Assembly: GCF_041022165.1 (NCBI RefSeq)
Contig: NZ_CP163302.1
Span: 1,984,001 to 2,048,000, forward strand
Direction of reading: 5' to 3'
Source: Sinomonas sp. P10A9
Lineage (GTDB): Bacteria > Actinomycetota > Actinomycetes > Actinomycetales > Micrococcaceae
DNA length: 64,000 nucleotides
Positions 19,749 through 29,667 of this stretch are shown piece after piece (the stretch's first letter is position 1; the number at the start of each line of letters is the position of its first letter). Below the pieces are notes generated by a model. The model saw only the letters and a list, made by a program, of their open reading frames with translations, searched no databases and had not been told where the DNA came from. The translations under genes were made by a program, and so were the position numbers.

Positions 19749-20561
19749 GTGACCACCTCCACGAACGGCACGTTCGACCGCACGCCGCTGATCGCCGGCA
19801 ACTGGAAGATGAACATGGACCACGTCCAGGCCATCACCCTGCTCCAGAAGCTTGCCTGGACCCTCGACGATGCGAAGCACGACTTCGGCCGTGTCGAGGT
19901 GGCGGTCTTCCCGCCGTTCACCGACCTCCGGGGCGTTCAGACCCTCGTCGCCGGAGATGACCTGCCGATCGCGTACGGGGGCCAGGATCTCTCCCAGTTC
20001 GACTCGGGTGCCTACACGGGTGACATCAGTGGGGCGTTCCTCGCCAAGCTGGCCTGCAAATACGTCCTCGTGGGGCACTCGGAGCGTCGCACGATCCACG
20101 GCGAGTCCGACGACGTCATCAACGCCAAGGTCAAGGCCGCATTCACGCACGGACTCGTTCCGATCCTGTGCGTGGGGGAGGGCCTCGAGATCCGCCAGGC
20201 CGGAACCCACGTGGAGCACACCCTCGCGCAGCTGCGGGCGGATGTCGCTGGCCTCACCGCCGAGCAGGCAGCCCAGCTCGTGGTGGCCTACGAGCCGGTG
20301 TGGGCGATCGGTACCGGCGAGGTCGCCGGCCCCGGGGACGCACAGGAGATGTGCGCGGCGATCCGCGCCGAGGTTGGCACGATCTTCGGAGATGAGTCCG
20401 CGGCCGGCGCGAGGCTCCTCTACGGCGGCTCGGTCAAGGCAGCGAGTGCTGCGGCGATCCTCGGGGAGAAGGACGTTGACGGCGTGCTCGTGGGTGGCGC
20501 GAGCCTTGATGCAGCCGAATTTGCTAGCATTGTCAGGTTCGAGAGCCACGCTGCCGCCTGA
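19749..20561 (+). CDS. tpiA: triose-phosphate isomerase
   Basis: 270-residue TIM-barrel enzyme that interconverts dihydroxyacetone phosphate and glyceraldehyde-3-phosphate. AGNWKMN (substrate Lys) near residue 19, GHSERR (catalytic His) near 110, and [11 protein letters not shown] (catalytic Glu) near 179. The GTG at 19749 is chosen because TAGGAG at 19735-19740 is a good Shine-Dalgarno eight bases away. The frame stays open to 19713 without a ribosome site. Confidence 0.97.
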   Translation: MTTSTNGTFDRTPLIAGNWKMNMDHVQAITLLQKLAWTLDDAKHDFGRVEVAVFPPFTDLRGVQTLVAGDDLPIAYGGQDLSQFDSGAYTGDISGAFLAKLACKYVLVGHSERRTIHGESDDVINAKVKAAFTHGLVPILCVGEGLEIRQAGTHVEHTLAQLRADVAGLTAEQAAQLVVAYEPVWAIGTGEVAGPGDAQEMCAAIRAEVGTIFGDESAAGARLLYGGSVKAASAAAILGEKDVDGVLVGGASLDAAEFASIVRFESHAAA

Positions 20562-20731
20562 TCCGATCTGCACTCGATCGGACGAACGGTCTATCAGCAG
20601 TGCGGGTGATCGGCACAGCGGGTCATCGGCACTGCGGGCACCCTACCGCGCAGCAGTGAATGCAAGGCGCGCTGACCGCGCGTCGCATCACTGCACGCCG
20701 CACTATTGACGGAAGGCCACGAGGCAAACCT
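20562..20731 (+). other. tpiA-secG spacer with short inverted repeats
   Basis: TCCGATC (20562-20568) and GATCGGA (20576-20582) form a seven-base hairpin immediately after the tpiA stop, a weak terminator candidate. The rest holds several GCAGTG/CACTGC half-sites and two imperfect direct copies of a TCATCGGCAC-like segment around 20605-20640. No gene is visible. Whether it holds the secG promoter cannot be decided by eye. Confidence 0.35.
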
Positions 20732-20989
20732 GTGGAAGTACTCCAGATCATCCTGCAGATCGTGCTGGGCATTACGAGCCTGCTGCTGACCATGCTCATC
20801 CTCATGCACAAGGGGCGCGGCGGCGGCCTCTCCGACATGTTCGGTGGCGGCATGTCCTCGGGCCTCGCGTCGTCGGGCGTGGCCGAGCGGAACCTCAACC
20901 GGTTCACTATTGTGCTCGGGCTCACGTGGGGCGTCGTCATCATCGCACTGGGACTCATCATGCGCTTCTCGAGCGTCGGCGACTCCTGA
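20732..20989 (+). CDS. secG: preprotein translocase subunit SecG
   Basis: 85-residue inner-membrane protein of the SecYEG channel. Two hydrophobic segments (about residues 3-24 and 54-76) flank a glycine-rich loop containing RGGGLSDMFGGGMSS, as in SecG. The GTG at 20732 (VEVLQIILQIVLG) is chosen because the upstream open frame is Arg-rich and lacks conservation. The same gap-pgk-tpi-secG order occurs in mycobacteria. Confidence 0.93.
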   Translation: MEVLQIILQIVLGITSLLLTMLILMHKGRGGGLSDMFGGGMSSGLASSGVAERNLNRFTIVLGLTWGVVIIALGLIMRFSSVGDS

Positions 20990-20997
20990 CGGTTGCG

Positions 20998-21039
20998 AAA
21001 AGAGGCCGGGGACAGCAGATGCTGTTCCCGGCCTCTTTC
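20998..21039. terminator. bidirectional terminator between secG and pgl
   Basis: AAAGAGGCCGGG (from 20998) pairs with CCCGGCCTCTTT (ends 21038), flanking a smaller AACAGC/GCTGTT-like inner stem, with A-run and T-run on the outer sides. It stands between two convergent genes and would work in both directions. Confidence 0.85.
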
Positions 21040-21057
21040 GGCGTCGGAGGCAGGCCG

Positions 21058-21876
21058 TCAGGCCGAGGCCGGCTCCTTGCGGACGAGCTCTTCGGGCACC
21101 CTCGAGGCCGCCGCCGCGTCGATGAGCCAAAGGGTGCGTGAGCGGCCGCGTGCGCCCGCGGCGGGCACCTGCACGGGGCCAGCACCCGCCAGCGCAAGCC
21201 CGACCGCGCCGGCCTTGTCCTCGCCCGCCACGAGCATCCAGACCTCGTCGGCGGACTTGATGGCGGGAAGCGTCAGGGAGATGCGCGACGGCGGCGGCTT
21301 GGGCGCGTTCTCGACGCCCACGACCGTCCGCTCGGTCTCACGGATCCCGGCCATCTCGGGGAACAGCGAGGCCACGTGGGCATCAGGGCCCACGCCCAGC
21401 AGGAGCACATCGAAGCGGGGCACTCTGTTCGGCTCGGAGCGGCGCGAGTCCGAGACATCCGCGTCATGCTCTGCTGCCGCCGCCTCGGCGAGGCGGCGCG
21501 CATAGTCCGCCGCGGCGTCGTCCGACGTCGCGAACTCCCCAGCCGCACCCGGCTCGCGGACTCTTTCGGGGTCCAGCGGGAGACGGTCGAGGAGCGCTGC
21601 CCGTGCCTGCACGGTGTTGCGATCGGTCGAGTCTGCCTCGACGAAGCGCTCGTCACCCCACCACACGTTGACCTTGGACCAGTTCACCGCTCGGCACGCC
21701 GCCGACTCGCCGACGGCCTTGAGCGCGCCGATCCCCATCGAGCCGCCGGTGAGGACGATCGTTGCCTCCCCGTATCTGTCCTGGGCGTCCACGAGCTTGG
21801 TGATGAGCCGCGCCGCAATCGCAGCCAAGAGGACGGACGAGTCGGGATGGATGCTCACACGGGGATCAGCGCTCAC
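21058..21876 (-). CDS. pgl: 6-phosphogluconolactonase
   Basis: 272-residue enzyme of the oxidative pentose phosphate pathway that hydrolyses 6-phosphogluconolactone. It belongs to the DevB/SOL type (glucosamine-6-phosphate isomerase fold): TGGSMGIGAL near residue 48, WWGDERFV near 75, and LLGVGPDAHVASLFP near 155. The GTG at 21876 is preferred over the GTG at 21888, because the AGGAG Shine-Dalgarno (about 21888-21892) would overlap the latter. It overlaps the opcA end by about ten bases. Confidence 0.93.
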   Translation of the reverse strand: MSADPRVSIHPDSSVLLAAIAARLITKLVDAQDRYGEATIVLTGGSMGIGALKAVGESAACRAVNWSKVNVWWGDERFVEADSTDRNTVQARAALLDRLPLDPERVREPGAAGEFATSDDAAADYARRLAEAAAAEHDADVSDSRRSEPNRVPRFDVLLLGVGPDAHVASLFPEMAGIRETERTVVGVENAPKPPPSRISLTLPAIKSADEVWMLVAGEDKAGAVGLALAGAGPVQVPAAGARGRSRTLWLIDAAAASRVPEELVRKEPASA

Positions 21877-22807
21877 TCGGCTGCACACTCCTCAGGTTGG
21901 TGCGCGGCAGCCCCGAGGCGAGGACTTCTCCGAAGACCTCATCGGGGTCGAGCCTGCGCAGTTCTTCGGACAGGCAGTCTTGCAGGCTGCGCCGCGGAAG
22001 CGCAATCCGCTGGGCAGGTTGGCCCGGCTGCGAGAGCTCTGCGACCGTGAGGCCCGGGCGGTGCAGCTGGATGTCCCCGCTGGCCCGCTGGAGCCGCACT
22101 CGGCGGATTCCCGTTCCCGCGGGGTCCTCGACGGTCGTGACCGGGGCGTCGAGCGTGAGCCCGAGCCACGCAGCCAAGAGGACGGTGCTCGGGGAATCGG
22201 ACGCGCCTTCGACGGTCACGGAGGTGACGGGAGCCGGGTCGACCTGATCGAGGGCCGCAGCGAGCTGGATGCGCCAGTTCGTCAGCCGGGTCCACGCGAG
22301 GTCGGTGTCGCCGGGGCGGTAGGTGTCCCTGAGGTGGAAGAGCGCGGCGACCGGGTCCGGCTCGTTGCCCGAGTCGGTGATGCGGCGATGGGCGATGCAG
22401 CCGATCGATGTTGCGCTCGCGATGTCCGGTGCGCCGTGCGGCCACCACGCCACGATCGGTGCATCGGGCAGCAGCAGTGCTGCGACGAGAGACTCGCTCT
22501 CCTCGGCGAGGCGGCCGTAGCCCCGCAGCACGATGACCTCTGAGGCGCCGGCATCGCCGCCCACGCGGATCTGGCCGTCGATGCGGTCCGCGGAGTCACG
22601 GCCCGAGTCGACGAGCACGATGATCCGGCAGGGATGCTCGCGGCTGGCCTCGTTGGCCGCCTCGATGGCCTCCTCCTCGAATCCGTGCTTCGTGATGACC
22701 ACGAGGGTCAGCACCCTGCCGAGGGCCACGACGCCGCCGCGGTGCCGGATGTTCGTGATTTCCTTGGAGATCTTCGAGGTGGTGGTGTTGGGCAGGTCGA
22801 TGATCAT
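21866..22807 (-). CDS. opcA: glucose-6-phosphate dehydrogenase assembly protein OpcA
   Basis: 313-residue partner of glucose-6-phosphate dehydrogenase, found in cyanobacteria and actinobacteria, where it helps assemble or activate Zwf. The N-terminus MIIDLPNTTTSKISKEITN and the WWPHGAPD segment near residue 122 are typical. The ATG at 22807 overlaps the zwf stop as ATGA. The frame is open further upstream, but only as the antisense-like shadow of zwf. Confidence 0.92.
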   Translation of the reverse strand: MIIDLPNTTTSKISKEITNIRHRGGVVALGRVLTLVVITKHGFEEEAIEAANEASREHPCRIIVLVDSGRDSADRIDGQIRVGGDAGASEVIVLRGYGRLAEESESLVAALLLPDAPIVAWWPHGAPDIASATSIGCIAHRRITDSGNEPDPVAALFHLRDTYRPGDTDLAWTRLTNWRIQLAAALDQVDPAPVTSVTVEGASDSPSTVLLAAWLGLTLDAPVTTVEDPAGTGIRRVRLQRASGDIQLHRPGLTVAELSQPGQPAQRIALPRRSLQDCLSEELRRLDPDEVFGEVLASGLPRTNLRSVQPSER

Positions 22808-24354
22808 GGTCGCCTCCAGGAGCGTCCGTCGCGGGCGAGGAGCTGATCGGCGGAGGAGGGCCCCCAACTGCCAGGAGCATAGGGTTCGGGCTGCTCGCCG
22901 GTGCTCGCCCAGTAGTCCTCGAACGGGTCGAGGATCTTCCAGGAGAGCTCGACCTCCTCGTGCCGCGGGAACAGCGGAGGTTCGCCCAGGAGGACATCGA
23001 GGATGAGTCGCTCGTAGGCCTCGGGGGAGGACTCGGTGAACGCGTGTCCGTACCCGAAGTCCATGCTCACATCGCGGACTTCCATCTGGGTCCCGGGGAC
23101 CTTGGACCCGAAGCGGATCGTCGCGCCCTCGTCCGGCTGGACCCGGATCACGACGGCGTTCTGGCCGAACTCGTCCTCGGCCTGGTCCTGGAAGAGGAGG
23201 TTGGGGGCGCGCTTGAAGACCACCGCGATCTCGGTGACGCGGCGGCCGAGGCGCTTGCCGGCCCGGAGGTAGAACGGGACTCCGGCCCACCGGCGGGTAT
23301 TGATATCGAGCCGGACGGCGGCGTAGGTCTCGGTGATCGAGTCGGCCGGGATGCCGTCCTCCTCGAGGTAGCCCTTGACGAGCTCGCCGCCCTGCCAGCC
23401 GCCCAGGAACTGGCCGCGGGCCGAGTGGGTGGAGAGGTCTTCGGGGAGCTTGACGGCCGCGAGGACCTTTTCCTTCTCCGTCCTCAGATCATCCGCGTTG
23501 AAGGAGATGGGCTCCTCCATGGCAGTGAGGGCCAGGAGCTGGAGGAGATGGTTCTGGATGACGTCGCGCGCCGCGCCCACGCCGTCGTAATAGCCCGCCC
23601 GGCCGCCGGTGCCGATGTCTTCCGCCATCGTGATCTGGACGTGGTCCACGTAATTGGAATTCCAGAGCGGCTCGAACAGCATGTTCGCGAACCGCAGCGC
23701 GAGGATGTTCTGGACCGTCTCTTTGCCAAGATAATGGTCGATCCGGAAGACCGCGTCGGCGGGGAAGACGGACTCGACGATGTCATTGAGGGCCCGGGCC
23801 GAGGCCAGATCGTGCCCGAACGGCTTCTCGATCACCACGCGGCGCCACTTGCCGGGCTCGGGCTGCGCGAGGCCGTGGTCCGAGAGCTGGCGGCAGACCT
23901 GCTCGAAGGCCTTGGGCGGGATGGAGAGGTAGAACGCATGGTTGCCGCGCGTTCCGCGCTTCTCGTCGAGTTCCTCGAGCGTCGTCTTGAGGACCTCGAA
24001 GGCATCATCGTCGTCGAAGGAACCCTGGACGAACCGCACGCCCTCGTTGAGCTGAGCCCACACCGTCTCGTCGAAGGGAGTGCGTGCGTACTGCTTGACC
24101 GAGGCCTTGACCTCCTCGGCGAAATCCTCGTTCTCCCATTCGCGCCTCGCGAAGCCCACGAGAGCGAAACTGGGAGGCAGTAGGCCCCGGTTTGCGAGGT
24201 CGTACACCGCGGGCATGAGCTTCTTGCGCGCGAGGTCGCCCGTTACCCCGAAGAGCACGAGCGACGATGGTCCCGCAATACGGTTGAGGCGGCGGTCGCG
24301 CGGGTCGCGCAGCGGATTCGACCGCCTCTTCGCGCCGTTGTCGTTCTCTGGCAT
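22804..24354 (-). CDS. zwf: glucose-6-phosphate 1-dehydrogenase
   Basis: 516-residue NADP-dependent enzyme that commits glucose-6-phosphate to the pentose phosphate pathway. N-terminal dinucleotide fold GVTGDLARKKLMPA near residues 37-50 and the active-site IDHYLGKETVQN near 204-215. Its ATG follows AAAGG four bases upstream. It is translationally coupled to opcA, and a hairpin lies between it and pgi upstream. Confidence 0.97.
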   Translation of the reverse strand: MPENDNGAKRRSNPLRDPRDRRLNRIAGPSSLVLFGVTGDLARKKLMPAVYDLANRGLLPPSFALVGFARREWENEDFAEEVKASVKQYARTPFDETVWAQLNEGVRFVQGSFDDDDAFEVLKTTLEELDEKRGTRGNHAFYLSIPPKAFEQVCRQLSDHGLAQPEPGKWRRVVIEKPFGHDLASARALNDIVESVFPADAVFRIDHYLGKETVQNILALRFANMLFEPLWNSNYVDHVQITMAEDIGTGGRAGYYDGVGAARDVIQNHLLQLLALTAMEEPISFNADDLRTEKEKVLAAVKLPEDLSTHSARGQFLGGWQGGELVKGYLEEDGIPADSITETYAAVRLDINTRRWAGVPFYLRAGKRLGRRVTEIAVVFKRAPNLLFQDQAEDEFGQNAVVIRVQPDEGATIRFGSKVPGTQMEVRDVSMDFGYGHAFTESSPEAYERLILDVLLGEPPLFPRHEEVELSWKILDPFEDYWASTGEQPEPYAPGSWGPSSADQLLARDGRSWRRP

Positions 24355-24396
24355 GGTGCCTTTCTAGTCCATCAGGTGCGGTCCGCCAAACGAACG

Positions 24397-24437
24397 CGAG
24401 CGGCCGGCCTGGCCCAAGGGCCCGGACCGGCCGCTCG
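24397..24437 (-). terminator. hairpin between pgi and zwf
   Basis: Perfect 11-base arms CGAGCGGCCGG (24397-24407) and CCGGCCGCTCG (24427-24437), with an inner GGCCC/GGGCC stem. On the minus strand it comes six bases after the pgi stop and is followed by a T-containing CGTTCGTTTG stretch, 42 bases before zwf. It could end or attenuate the tkt-tal-pgi transcript before zwf. Confidence 0.7.
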
Positions 24438-24442
24438 AGGAC

Positions 24443-26062
24443 TCAGCGGGCCAGTTCCGATACGAGACCGGACAGCTGCGCGACCCCGGCCGCGCGATCG
24501 GTGAGGTTGAGCCGGAGGACAGGCCTGCCGTGATCGGCAAGGACCTGCGCGTCGCCCGCAGCCTGGGCCGAGATGAGCTTGGCGAAGGTGAAGGGGCGCT
24601 CAGGGATCTCGACGTCCTGATCTGAGTCGGCGGTGATCTGCAGGAAGACCCCGACGGCGGGGCCGCCCTTGTGGTACTGCCCCGTCGAGTGCAGGAACCG
24701 CGGACCCCAGCCGAACGTCGTCGGACGTCCGGTTTCGGCGGCGAACTGGTCGCGCACCTCGGCGAGCTGCGGGAACGCGAGCCGGTCGAGGTACGCCTGA
24801 ACGCTCAGGTAGCCCTTCGGACCGAGCTGGGACAGCAGAGCCTTGACGGCCTCCGAGACCGTCGAGGCACCGCCGAGCCACTCGCCCGCATCACCCGTCC
24901 GGACCTCGACCACCCCGTCAGTGAAGAGCGCGGGGGTCGGCTCCGGCTGGGCGTCCAGCAGGCCGCGCGCGGCGACCTTGGCGGCCTCGACATCCGGCTG
25001 GTCGAACGGGTTGATGCCGAGAAGGCGCCCCGCGACGGCCGTCGCGAACTCCCACACGACCATCTGGGTGGCGAGACCTCCGCCGACGGCGGCCTCGTTG
25101 GTTCCCAGCGTCGGCTCGCCTTCCGTCGAGACGAGCCGCACGACGAGTACGTCCTCGGCGCCCCCGGACACCTCCGGAGCGTCGAGACCTGCCACGACCG
25201 GGAGCAGACCGCGGCCGATCTTGCCTGTCGATTCAGCGATGAGCTGCTCGGCCCAGTCCGCGAATCCTGCGATGCCCGAGCCGTCTTCGACGATCACGAT
25301 CTTGTCCCGCAGCGGTGAGGTCCCGCCCAGAGCAGCACCCAGCTGGAGCCCGATGTTCTCCACCGAGTCATCGCGAAGGAGCTCGGCGGCCTCCTCGGCC
25401 TCGTCGAGGAGGGCCTGGAGGTCCACGCCGGCCAGGCCGGACGGAACGAGGCCGAAGGCGGTCAGGGCCGAGTAGCGCCCGCCCACGGCCGGATCGGCGT
25501 TGAACACCGCACGGTAGCCGGCCGCGCGGCTCGTGGCCTCGAGCGGGGAGCCGGGATCAGTCACGATGACGATGCGGTTCTTCGCATCGATGCCGGCCGC
25601 CGTGAAGGCGGCCTCGAAGGCCCTGCGCTGGGAGTCGGTCTCGACCGTGGAGCCGGACTTCGAAGACACGACGATCGCTGTGTTCTCGATGCGCTCTGCA
25701 AGCGCATTCGCGACCTGCTCGGGATCCGTCGAGTCGAGGACCACGAGCGGCACGCCCGCGGTCCCCGCGATGACCTCGGGCGCGAGCGATGAGCCGCCCA
25801 TTCCGCACAGGACGATGCGGTCCACGCCCTCGGCCCGGAACTCGTCACGCAGTGCGACGATGTCCGCGACGAGCGGTCGGGAGACGGCCGGGGCCTCGAC
25901 CCATCCAAGGCGCTTGGCCGATTCCTCCTCCGCGTCCTTCCCCCACAGTGTGTGGTCCTTGGCGAAGATCCGGCTAGCAACCGAGTCGGCGACAAGCTTC
26001 TCCACGTGCGCGTCGACGGCCTGCTGGGCGGCTCCCGAGGCGTCGAACGTCAGTGCGCTCAT
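24443..26062 (-). CDS. pgi: glucose-6-phosphate isomerase
   Basis: 539-residue isomerase of glucose-6-phosphate and fructose-6-phosphate. It belongs to the divergent actinobacterial form: [11 protein letters not shown] near residue 90, [12 protein letters not shown] near 133, and [17 protein letters not shown] near 450. The classic long Pgi signatures are shortened, so simple motif scans may call it bifunctional or hypothetical. It overlaps the end of tal by four bases (ATGA). Context in the tkt-tal-pgi-zwf cluster supports the call. Confidence 0.93.
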   Translation of the reverse strand: MSALTFDASGAAQQAVDAHVEKLVADSVASRIFAKDHTLWGKDAEEESAKRLGWVEAPAVSRPLVADIVALRDEFRAEGVDRIVLCGMGGSSLAPEVIAGTAGVPLVVLDSTDPEQVANALAERIENTAIVVSSKSGSTVETDSQRRAFEAAFTAAGIDAKNRIVIVTDPGSPLEATSRAAGYRAVFNADPAVGGRYSALTAFGLVPSGLAGVDLQALLDEAEEAAELLRDDSVENIGLQLGAALGGTSPLRDKIVIVEDGSGIAGFADWAEQLIAESTGKIGRGLLPVVAGLDAPEVSGGAEDVLVVRLVSTEGEPTLGTNEAAVGGGLATQMVVWEFATAVAGRLLGINPFDQPDVEAAKVAARGLLDAQPEPTPALFTDGVVEVRTGDAGEWLGGASTVSEAVKALLSQLGPKGYLSVQAYLDRLAFPQLAEVRDQFAAETGRPTTFGWGPRFLHSTGQYHKGGPAVGVFLQITADSDQDVEIPERPFTFAKLISAQAAGDAQVLADHGRPVLRLNLTDRAAGVAQLSGLVSELAR

Positions 26063-27186
26063 GCGCGCGCTCCGTGGGCGGTTGCGCTGAGGGTCTGCTC
26101 GACGTCGGCGAGGAGTTCGTTCCAGGAGGCGACGAACTTGTCCAGGCCTTCGGTCTCGAGGACGGCGACGACGTCGTTGTAGTCGACGCCGAGGCTTGCG
26201 AGTGCGTCGAGGTGGGCGTTGGCCTCGGCGTAGGTGCCGGTGACGGTGTCCCCGGTGACCTCGGCGTGGTCGAACGTGGCGTCGAGGGTCTTCTCCGGCA
26301 TCGTGTTCACGGTCTGGGGCGCGACGAGCCCGGTGACGTAGAGGGTGTCGGGGAGGTTCGGGTCCTTCACGCCGGTGGAGGCCCAGAGCGGGCGCTGGGG
26401 GTGCGCGCCGGCTGCGGCGAGCAGCTTCCAGCGCTCGGAGGTGAACTCCTCCTCGAAGATCTGGTAGGCCAGGCGGGCGTTGGCCAGGCCGGCCTTGCCC
26501 TTGAGGCCCAGCGCCTGGTCGGTGCCGATGGCCGCGAGGCGCTTGTCGACCTCGGTGTCCACGCGGGAGACGAAGAAGGAGGCGACCGAGTGGATGGCGG
26601 TCAGGTCGTGCCCGGCGGCCTTGGCCTTCTCCAGGCCGGTCATGAACGCGTTGATGACGGCGCGGTAGCGCTCGAGGGAGAAGATCAGGGTCACGTTGAC
26701 GCTGATCCCGGCGCCGAGCGTCGCGGCGATGGCCTCAAGGCCCTCGACGGTGGCGGGGATCTTGATGTGCACGTTGGGCTCGTTGACCTTCTCATGGAGG
26801 CGCTGGGCCTCGGCGATCGTTCCCTGGGTGTCCCAGGCCTTTCGCGGGTCGACCTCGATGGACACGCGCCCGTCGACGCCGCCGGTGGCCTCGGCGACGG
26901 GGGCGAAGAGCCGGCACGCGTCGGCGACGTCGGAGGTGGTGAGCTCGAACACGGTGCGCTCGGCGTCGGCGCCGGCGGTCACGAGCTCGCGCAGCTTCTC
27001 GTCGTAGCCGTGGCCCTTGGTGATCGCGGCGTGGAAGATCGTGGGGTTCGTGGTCACGCCCACGACGTTCTTCTCCTCGATGAGCTTGGCGAGGGAGCCG
27101 TCGGCGAGGCGGGCGCGGGAGAGGTCGTCGAGCCAGATCGAGACGCCTGCATCGGACAGGGCCTGTGTGGGGGTAGTCATGGTCAA
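26059..27186 (-). CDS. tal: transaldolase
   Basis: 375-residue class I aldolase-type enzyme of the non-oxidative pentose phosphate pathway, exchanging dihydroxyacetone units between sedoheptulose-7-phosphate and glyceraldehyde-3-phosphate. [13 protein letters not shown] lies near residues 43-55 and the Schiff-base Lys lies in NVHIKIPAT near residue 142. The length is that of the actinobacterial/cyanobacterial subfamily. It lies 13 bases after tkt and is coupled to pgi. Confidence 0.96.
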   Translation of the reverse strand: MTMTTPTQALSDAGVSIWLDDLSRARLADGSLAKLIEEKNVVGVTTNPTIFHAAITKGHGYDEKLRELVTAGADAERTVFELTTSDVADACRLFAPVAEATGGVDGRVSIEVDPRKAWDTQGTIAEAQRLHEKVNEPNVHIKIPATVEGLEAIAATLGAGISVNVTLIFSLERYRAVINAFMTGLEKAKAAGHDLTAIHSVASFFVSRVDTEVDKRLAAIGTDQALGLKGKAGLANARLAYQIFEEEFTSERWKLLAAAGAHPQRPLWASTGVKDPNLPDTLYVTGLVAPQTVNTMPEKTLDATFDHAEVTGDTVTGTYAEANAHLDALASLGVDYNDVVAVLETEGLDKFVASWNELLADVEQTLSATAHGARA

Positions 27187-27199
27187 TGCTCCTTGGTGG

Positions 27200-29317
27200 T
27201 CAGGCCGCGGCGGCGGCGATGGAGTCCTTGGCGGCGGCCGTGACGGCCTCGGGGGTGATCCCGAACTCGCGGAAGAGGGTCTTGTAGTCGGCGGAGGCGC
27301 CGTAGTGCTCGAGGCTGATGCTGCGCCCGGCGTCGCCGACGAACTCGCGCCAGCCCAGTGCCAGGCCGGCCTCGACCGAGACGCGGGCCTTGACGGCCGC
27401 GGGGAGGACCGATTCGCGGTAGTCGGTGTCCTGGGCCTTGAACCATTCGACGCAGGGCATGGACACGACGCGCGCGGCGATGCCCTCGGCCGCGAGGGCC
27501 TCGCGGGCGGCGACGGCGAGCTGGACCTCGGAGCCGGTGCCGATGAGGATCACGTCCGGGGCCACGTCGACGCCCTCGCGCTGGGCCTCGGCCAGGACGT
27601 AGGCGCCGCGGGCGGTGCCGGCGGCGTCGCCGAAGGCGCCCTCGCCGCGGTCCCAGGTCGGCAGGTTCTGCCGGGTCAGGACGATGCCGGCCGGGTTCTG
27701 CGTGTTCTCGAGGATGGCCTTCCACGCCTGGGCGGTCTCGTTGGCATCGGCGGGGCGGACCACGTCCAGGCCCGGGATCGCACGCAGCGAGGCGAGCTGC
27801 TCGACGGGCTGGTGGGTCGGGCCGTCCTCGCCGAGGCCGATCGAGTCATGCGTCCAGACGTAGGTGGACGGGATGCCCATGAGCGCCGAGAGGCGGATCG
27901 CGGGGCGCTGGTAGTCGGAGAAGATGAGGAACGTTCCGGAGAAGGCGCGGGTCTTCCCGCCCAGGGTGATGCCGTTGACGATCGAGGCCGCCGCGTGCTC
28001 ACGGATGCCGAAGTGCAGCACCCGGCCGTACGGGTTGCCCTTCCATGCCTCGGTCTGGCGCGAGGCCGGGATGAAGGAGGGGGAGCCCTCGATCGTGGTG
28101 TTGTTCGACTCGGCAAGGTCGGCGGACCCGCCCCACAGCTCCGGCAGGACCGGGCCGATCGCGTTCAGGACCTTGCCCGAGGCCGCACGGGTAGAGACGT
28201 CCTTCCCGGCGGGGAACACGGGCAGGGAGTCCGCCCAGCCCTCGGGCAGGCGCCGGGCCTCCACGCGCTCGTGCAGGGCCGCGGCGGCGGGGTTCGCGGC
28301 CTTCCAGGCATCGAAGCCGGCCTGCCACCGGTCCTTGGCCGCCTCGCCGCGCTCAACAGCGCCGCGGGTGTGTGCCAGGACCTCCGGGTCCACGTCGAAG
28401 GACTTGGCCGGGTCGAACCCCAGGACCTCCTTCAGCGCCGCGACCTCGTCCGAGCCCAGCGCTGAGCCGTGGATCTTGCCGGTGTTCTGCTTGGTCGGAG
28501 ACGGCCAGCCGATGACGGTGCGCAGGGAGATGATCGAGGGGCGGCCGGTCTCGGCCTTGGCGGCCAGCAGGGCCGAGTAGAGCTCGGGGACGTCCTCGAC
28601 GTATTCGCCGGTCCGGGTCCAGTCCACGCGCTGGGTGTGCCAGCCGTAGGCCTCGTACCGCTTCAGGACGTCCTCGGTGAAGGCGACGTCGGTGTCGTCC
28701 TCGATCGAGATGTGGTTCTCGTCGTAGATGACCACGAGGTTGCCCAGCTCCTGATGGCCGGCCAGCGAGGACGCCTCGGACGTCACGCCCTCCTGGAGGT
28801 CCCCGTCGGAGGCGATGACCCACACCGTGTGGTCGAACGGGGACTCACCCTGCGCGGCCTCGGGGTCGTACAGGCCCCGCTCGCGCCGGCCCGAGTAGGC
28901 GAACCCTACCGAGGAGGCCAGGCCCTGCCCGAGCGGGCCCGTGGTGATCTCCACGCCCTTGGTGTGCTTGTACTCCGGGTGGCCCGGCGTCAGCGAACCC
29001 CACGTGCGCAGCGATTCCAGATCGCCCAGCTCAAGCCCGTACCCGGCCAAGTACAGCTGGATGTACAGCGTCAGGGACGAGTGCCCGGGGGAGAGGATGA
29101 ACCGGTCCCGCCCAATCCACGCCGGGTCCGCAGGATCGTGCCGCATGAGCTTCTGGAACAGCAGGTACGCCGCGGGTGCCAGGCTCATTGCCGTGCCCGG
29201 GTGCCCATTCCCCACCTTCTGCACCGCATCCGCCGCCAGCACACGCACCGTGTCCACAGCCTTGCGGTCCAGGTCAGTCCAGGTCAGTTCTTGTACATCC
29301 ACAGCAGGCACGTACAC
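27200..29317 (-). CDS. tkt: transketolase
   Basis: 705-residue thiamine-diphosphate enzyme that moves two-carbon units in the pentose phosphate pathway. ThDP motif from [17 protein letters not shown] ASDGDLQEG to [13 protein letters not shown] (about residues 165-205), transketolase signature [13 protein letters not shown] near 480. The GTG at 29317 is preceded by AGAGGGG. First gene of the tkt-tal-pgi unit. Its leader carries an 11-base inverted repeat (29336-29396). Confidence 0.97.
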   Translation of the reverse strand: MYVPAVDVQELTWTDLDRKAVDTVRVLAADAVQKVGNGHPGTAMSLAPAAYLLFQKLMRHDPADPAWIGRDRFILSPGHSSLTLYIQLYLAGYGLELGDLESLRTWGSLTPGHPEYKHTKGVEITTGPLGQGLASSVGFAYSGRRERGLYDPEAAQGESPFDHTVWVIASDGDLQEGVTSEASSLAGHQELGNLVVIYDENHISIEDDTDVAFTEDVLKRYEAYGWHTQRVDWTRTGEYVEDVPELYSALLAAKAETGRPSIISLRTVIGWPSPTKQNTGKIHGSALGSDEVAALKEVLGFDPAKSFDVDPEVLAHTRGAVERGEAAKDRWQAGFDAWKAANPAAAALHERVEARRLPEGWADSLPVFPAGKDVSTRAASGKVLNAIGPVLPELWGGSADLAESNNTTIEGSPSFIPASRQTEAWKGNPYGRVLHFGIREHAAASIVNGITLGGKTRAFSGTFLIFSDYQRPAIRLSALMGIPSTYVWTHDSIGLGEDGPTHQPVEQLASLRAIPGLDVVRPADANETAQAWKAILENTQNPAGIVLTRQNLPTWDRGEGAFGDAAGTARGAYVLAEAQREGVDVAPDVILIGTGSEVQLAVAAREALAAEGIAARVVSMPCVEWFKAQDTDYRESVLPAAVKARVSVEAGLALGWREFVGDAGRSISLEHYGASADYKTLFREFGITPEAVTAAAKDSIAAAAA

Positions 29318-29335
29318 CGGCCCCTCTCATTGCTG

Positions 29336-29396
29336 ACGGCTGGCAGCCTGCATCGGGGCACGAAGGTGGGCCCTGCACTGCAACCTGCCAGCCGTT
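29336..29396 (-). promoter_or_regulatory. long-range inverted repeat in the tkt leader
   Basis: ACGGCTGGCAG (29336-29346 on the plus strand) and CTGCCAGCCGT (29386-29396) are perfect 11-base arms around 39 bases. On the tkt transcript this would form a hairpin whose base is about 20 bases from the start codon. A structured leader or a pair of operator half-sites are both possible. Confidence 0.45.
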
Positions 29397-29505
29397 CACC
29401 ATCGAAACGATTTGTCTGAGTCTGCCCACGCCTCACGCGGCTGGGCATCCAGCTCACATACTAGCCACGCGGACAGGACCGGCGAGAGGGGTTTGCCGAA
29501 ACTTT

Positions 29506-29526
29506 CCGCAGTGTGAATATCTGCGG
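29506..29526 (+). promoter_or_regulatory. inverted repeat upstream of ctaB
   Basis: CCGCAG (29506-29511), nine-base spacer, CTGCGG (29521-29526). Operator-like size and symmetry; the bound factor is unknown. Confidence 0.35.
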
Positions 29527-29634
29527 CACTGGCAGAGGGCTGATGGGATCGGCCCTTCGGCGGGCCCCGGCAGGGTCCGCTGACAGCTCGCGGGTATCAT
29601 GGAGGCGGTTCCCGTGCACCCCTTTGGAGAACCG

Positions 29635-29667
29635 ATGACACCGAGTAGAAGAGTCGCGCATCCGTGA
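29635..29667 (+). CDS. ten-codon upstream frame coupled to ctaB
   Basis: ATG at 29635 with GGAG five bases upstream encodes [10 protein letters not shown] and stops at TGA 29665-29667, overlapping the ctaB GTG (29664) as GTGA. ctaB itself has only a weak purine stretch before its GTG. Translation of this short frame could therefore load ribosomes onto ctaB. Peptide function, if any, is unknown. Confidence 0.4.
   Translation: MTPSRRVAHP

Larger units (their letters stand above)
29318..29663. other. 346-base divergent region between tkt and ctaB
   Basis: Holds the tkt leader with its inverted repeat (29336-29396), a CCGCAG-N9-CTGCGG repeat (29506-29526), a TATCAT -10 candidate for ctaB (29595-29600) and the start of a ten-codon upstream frame (29635-29667). 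I see no other gene. Confidence 0.5.

Noticed and set aside
20533..20545. T-loop-like GGTTCGAG as part of a tRNA
   Set aside because: It lies inside tpiA coding sequence with no cloverleaf around it; no tRNA was seen elsewhere.
26053..27243. 396-codon frame antisense to transaldolase
   Set aside because: Gly/Asp/Val-rich shadow of tal; no domain or start signal.
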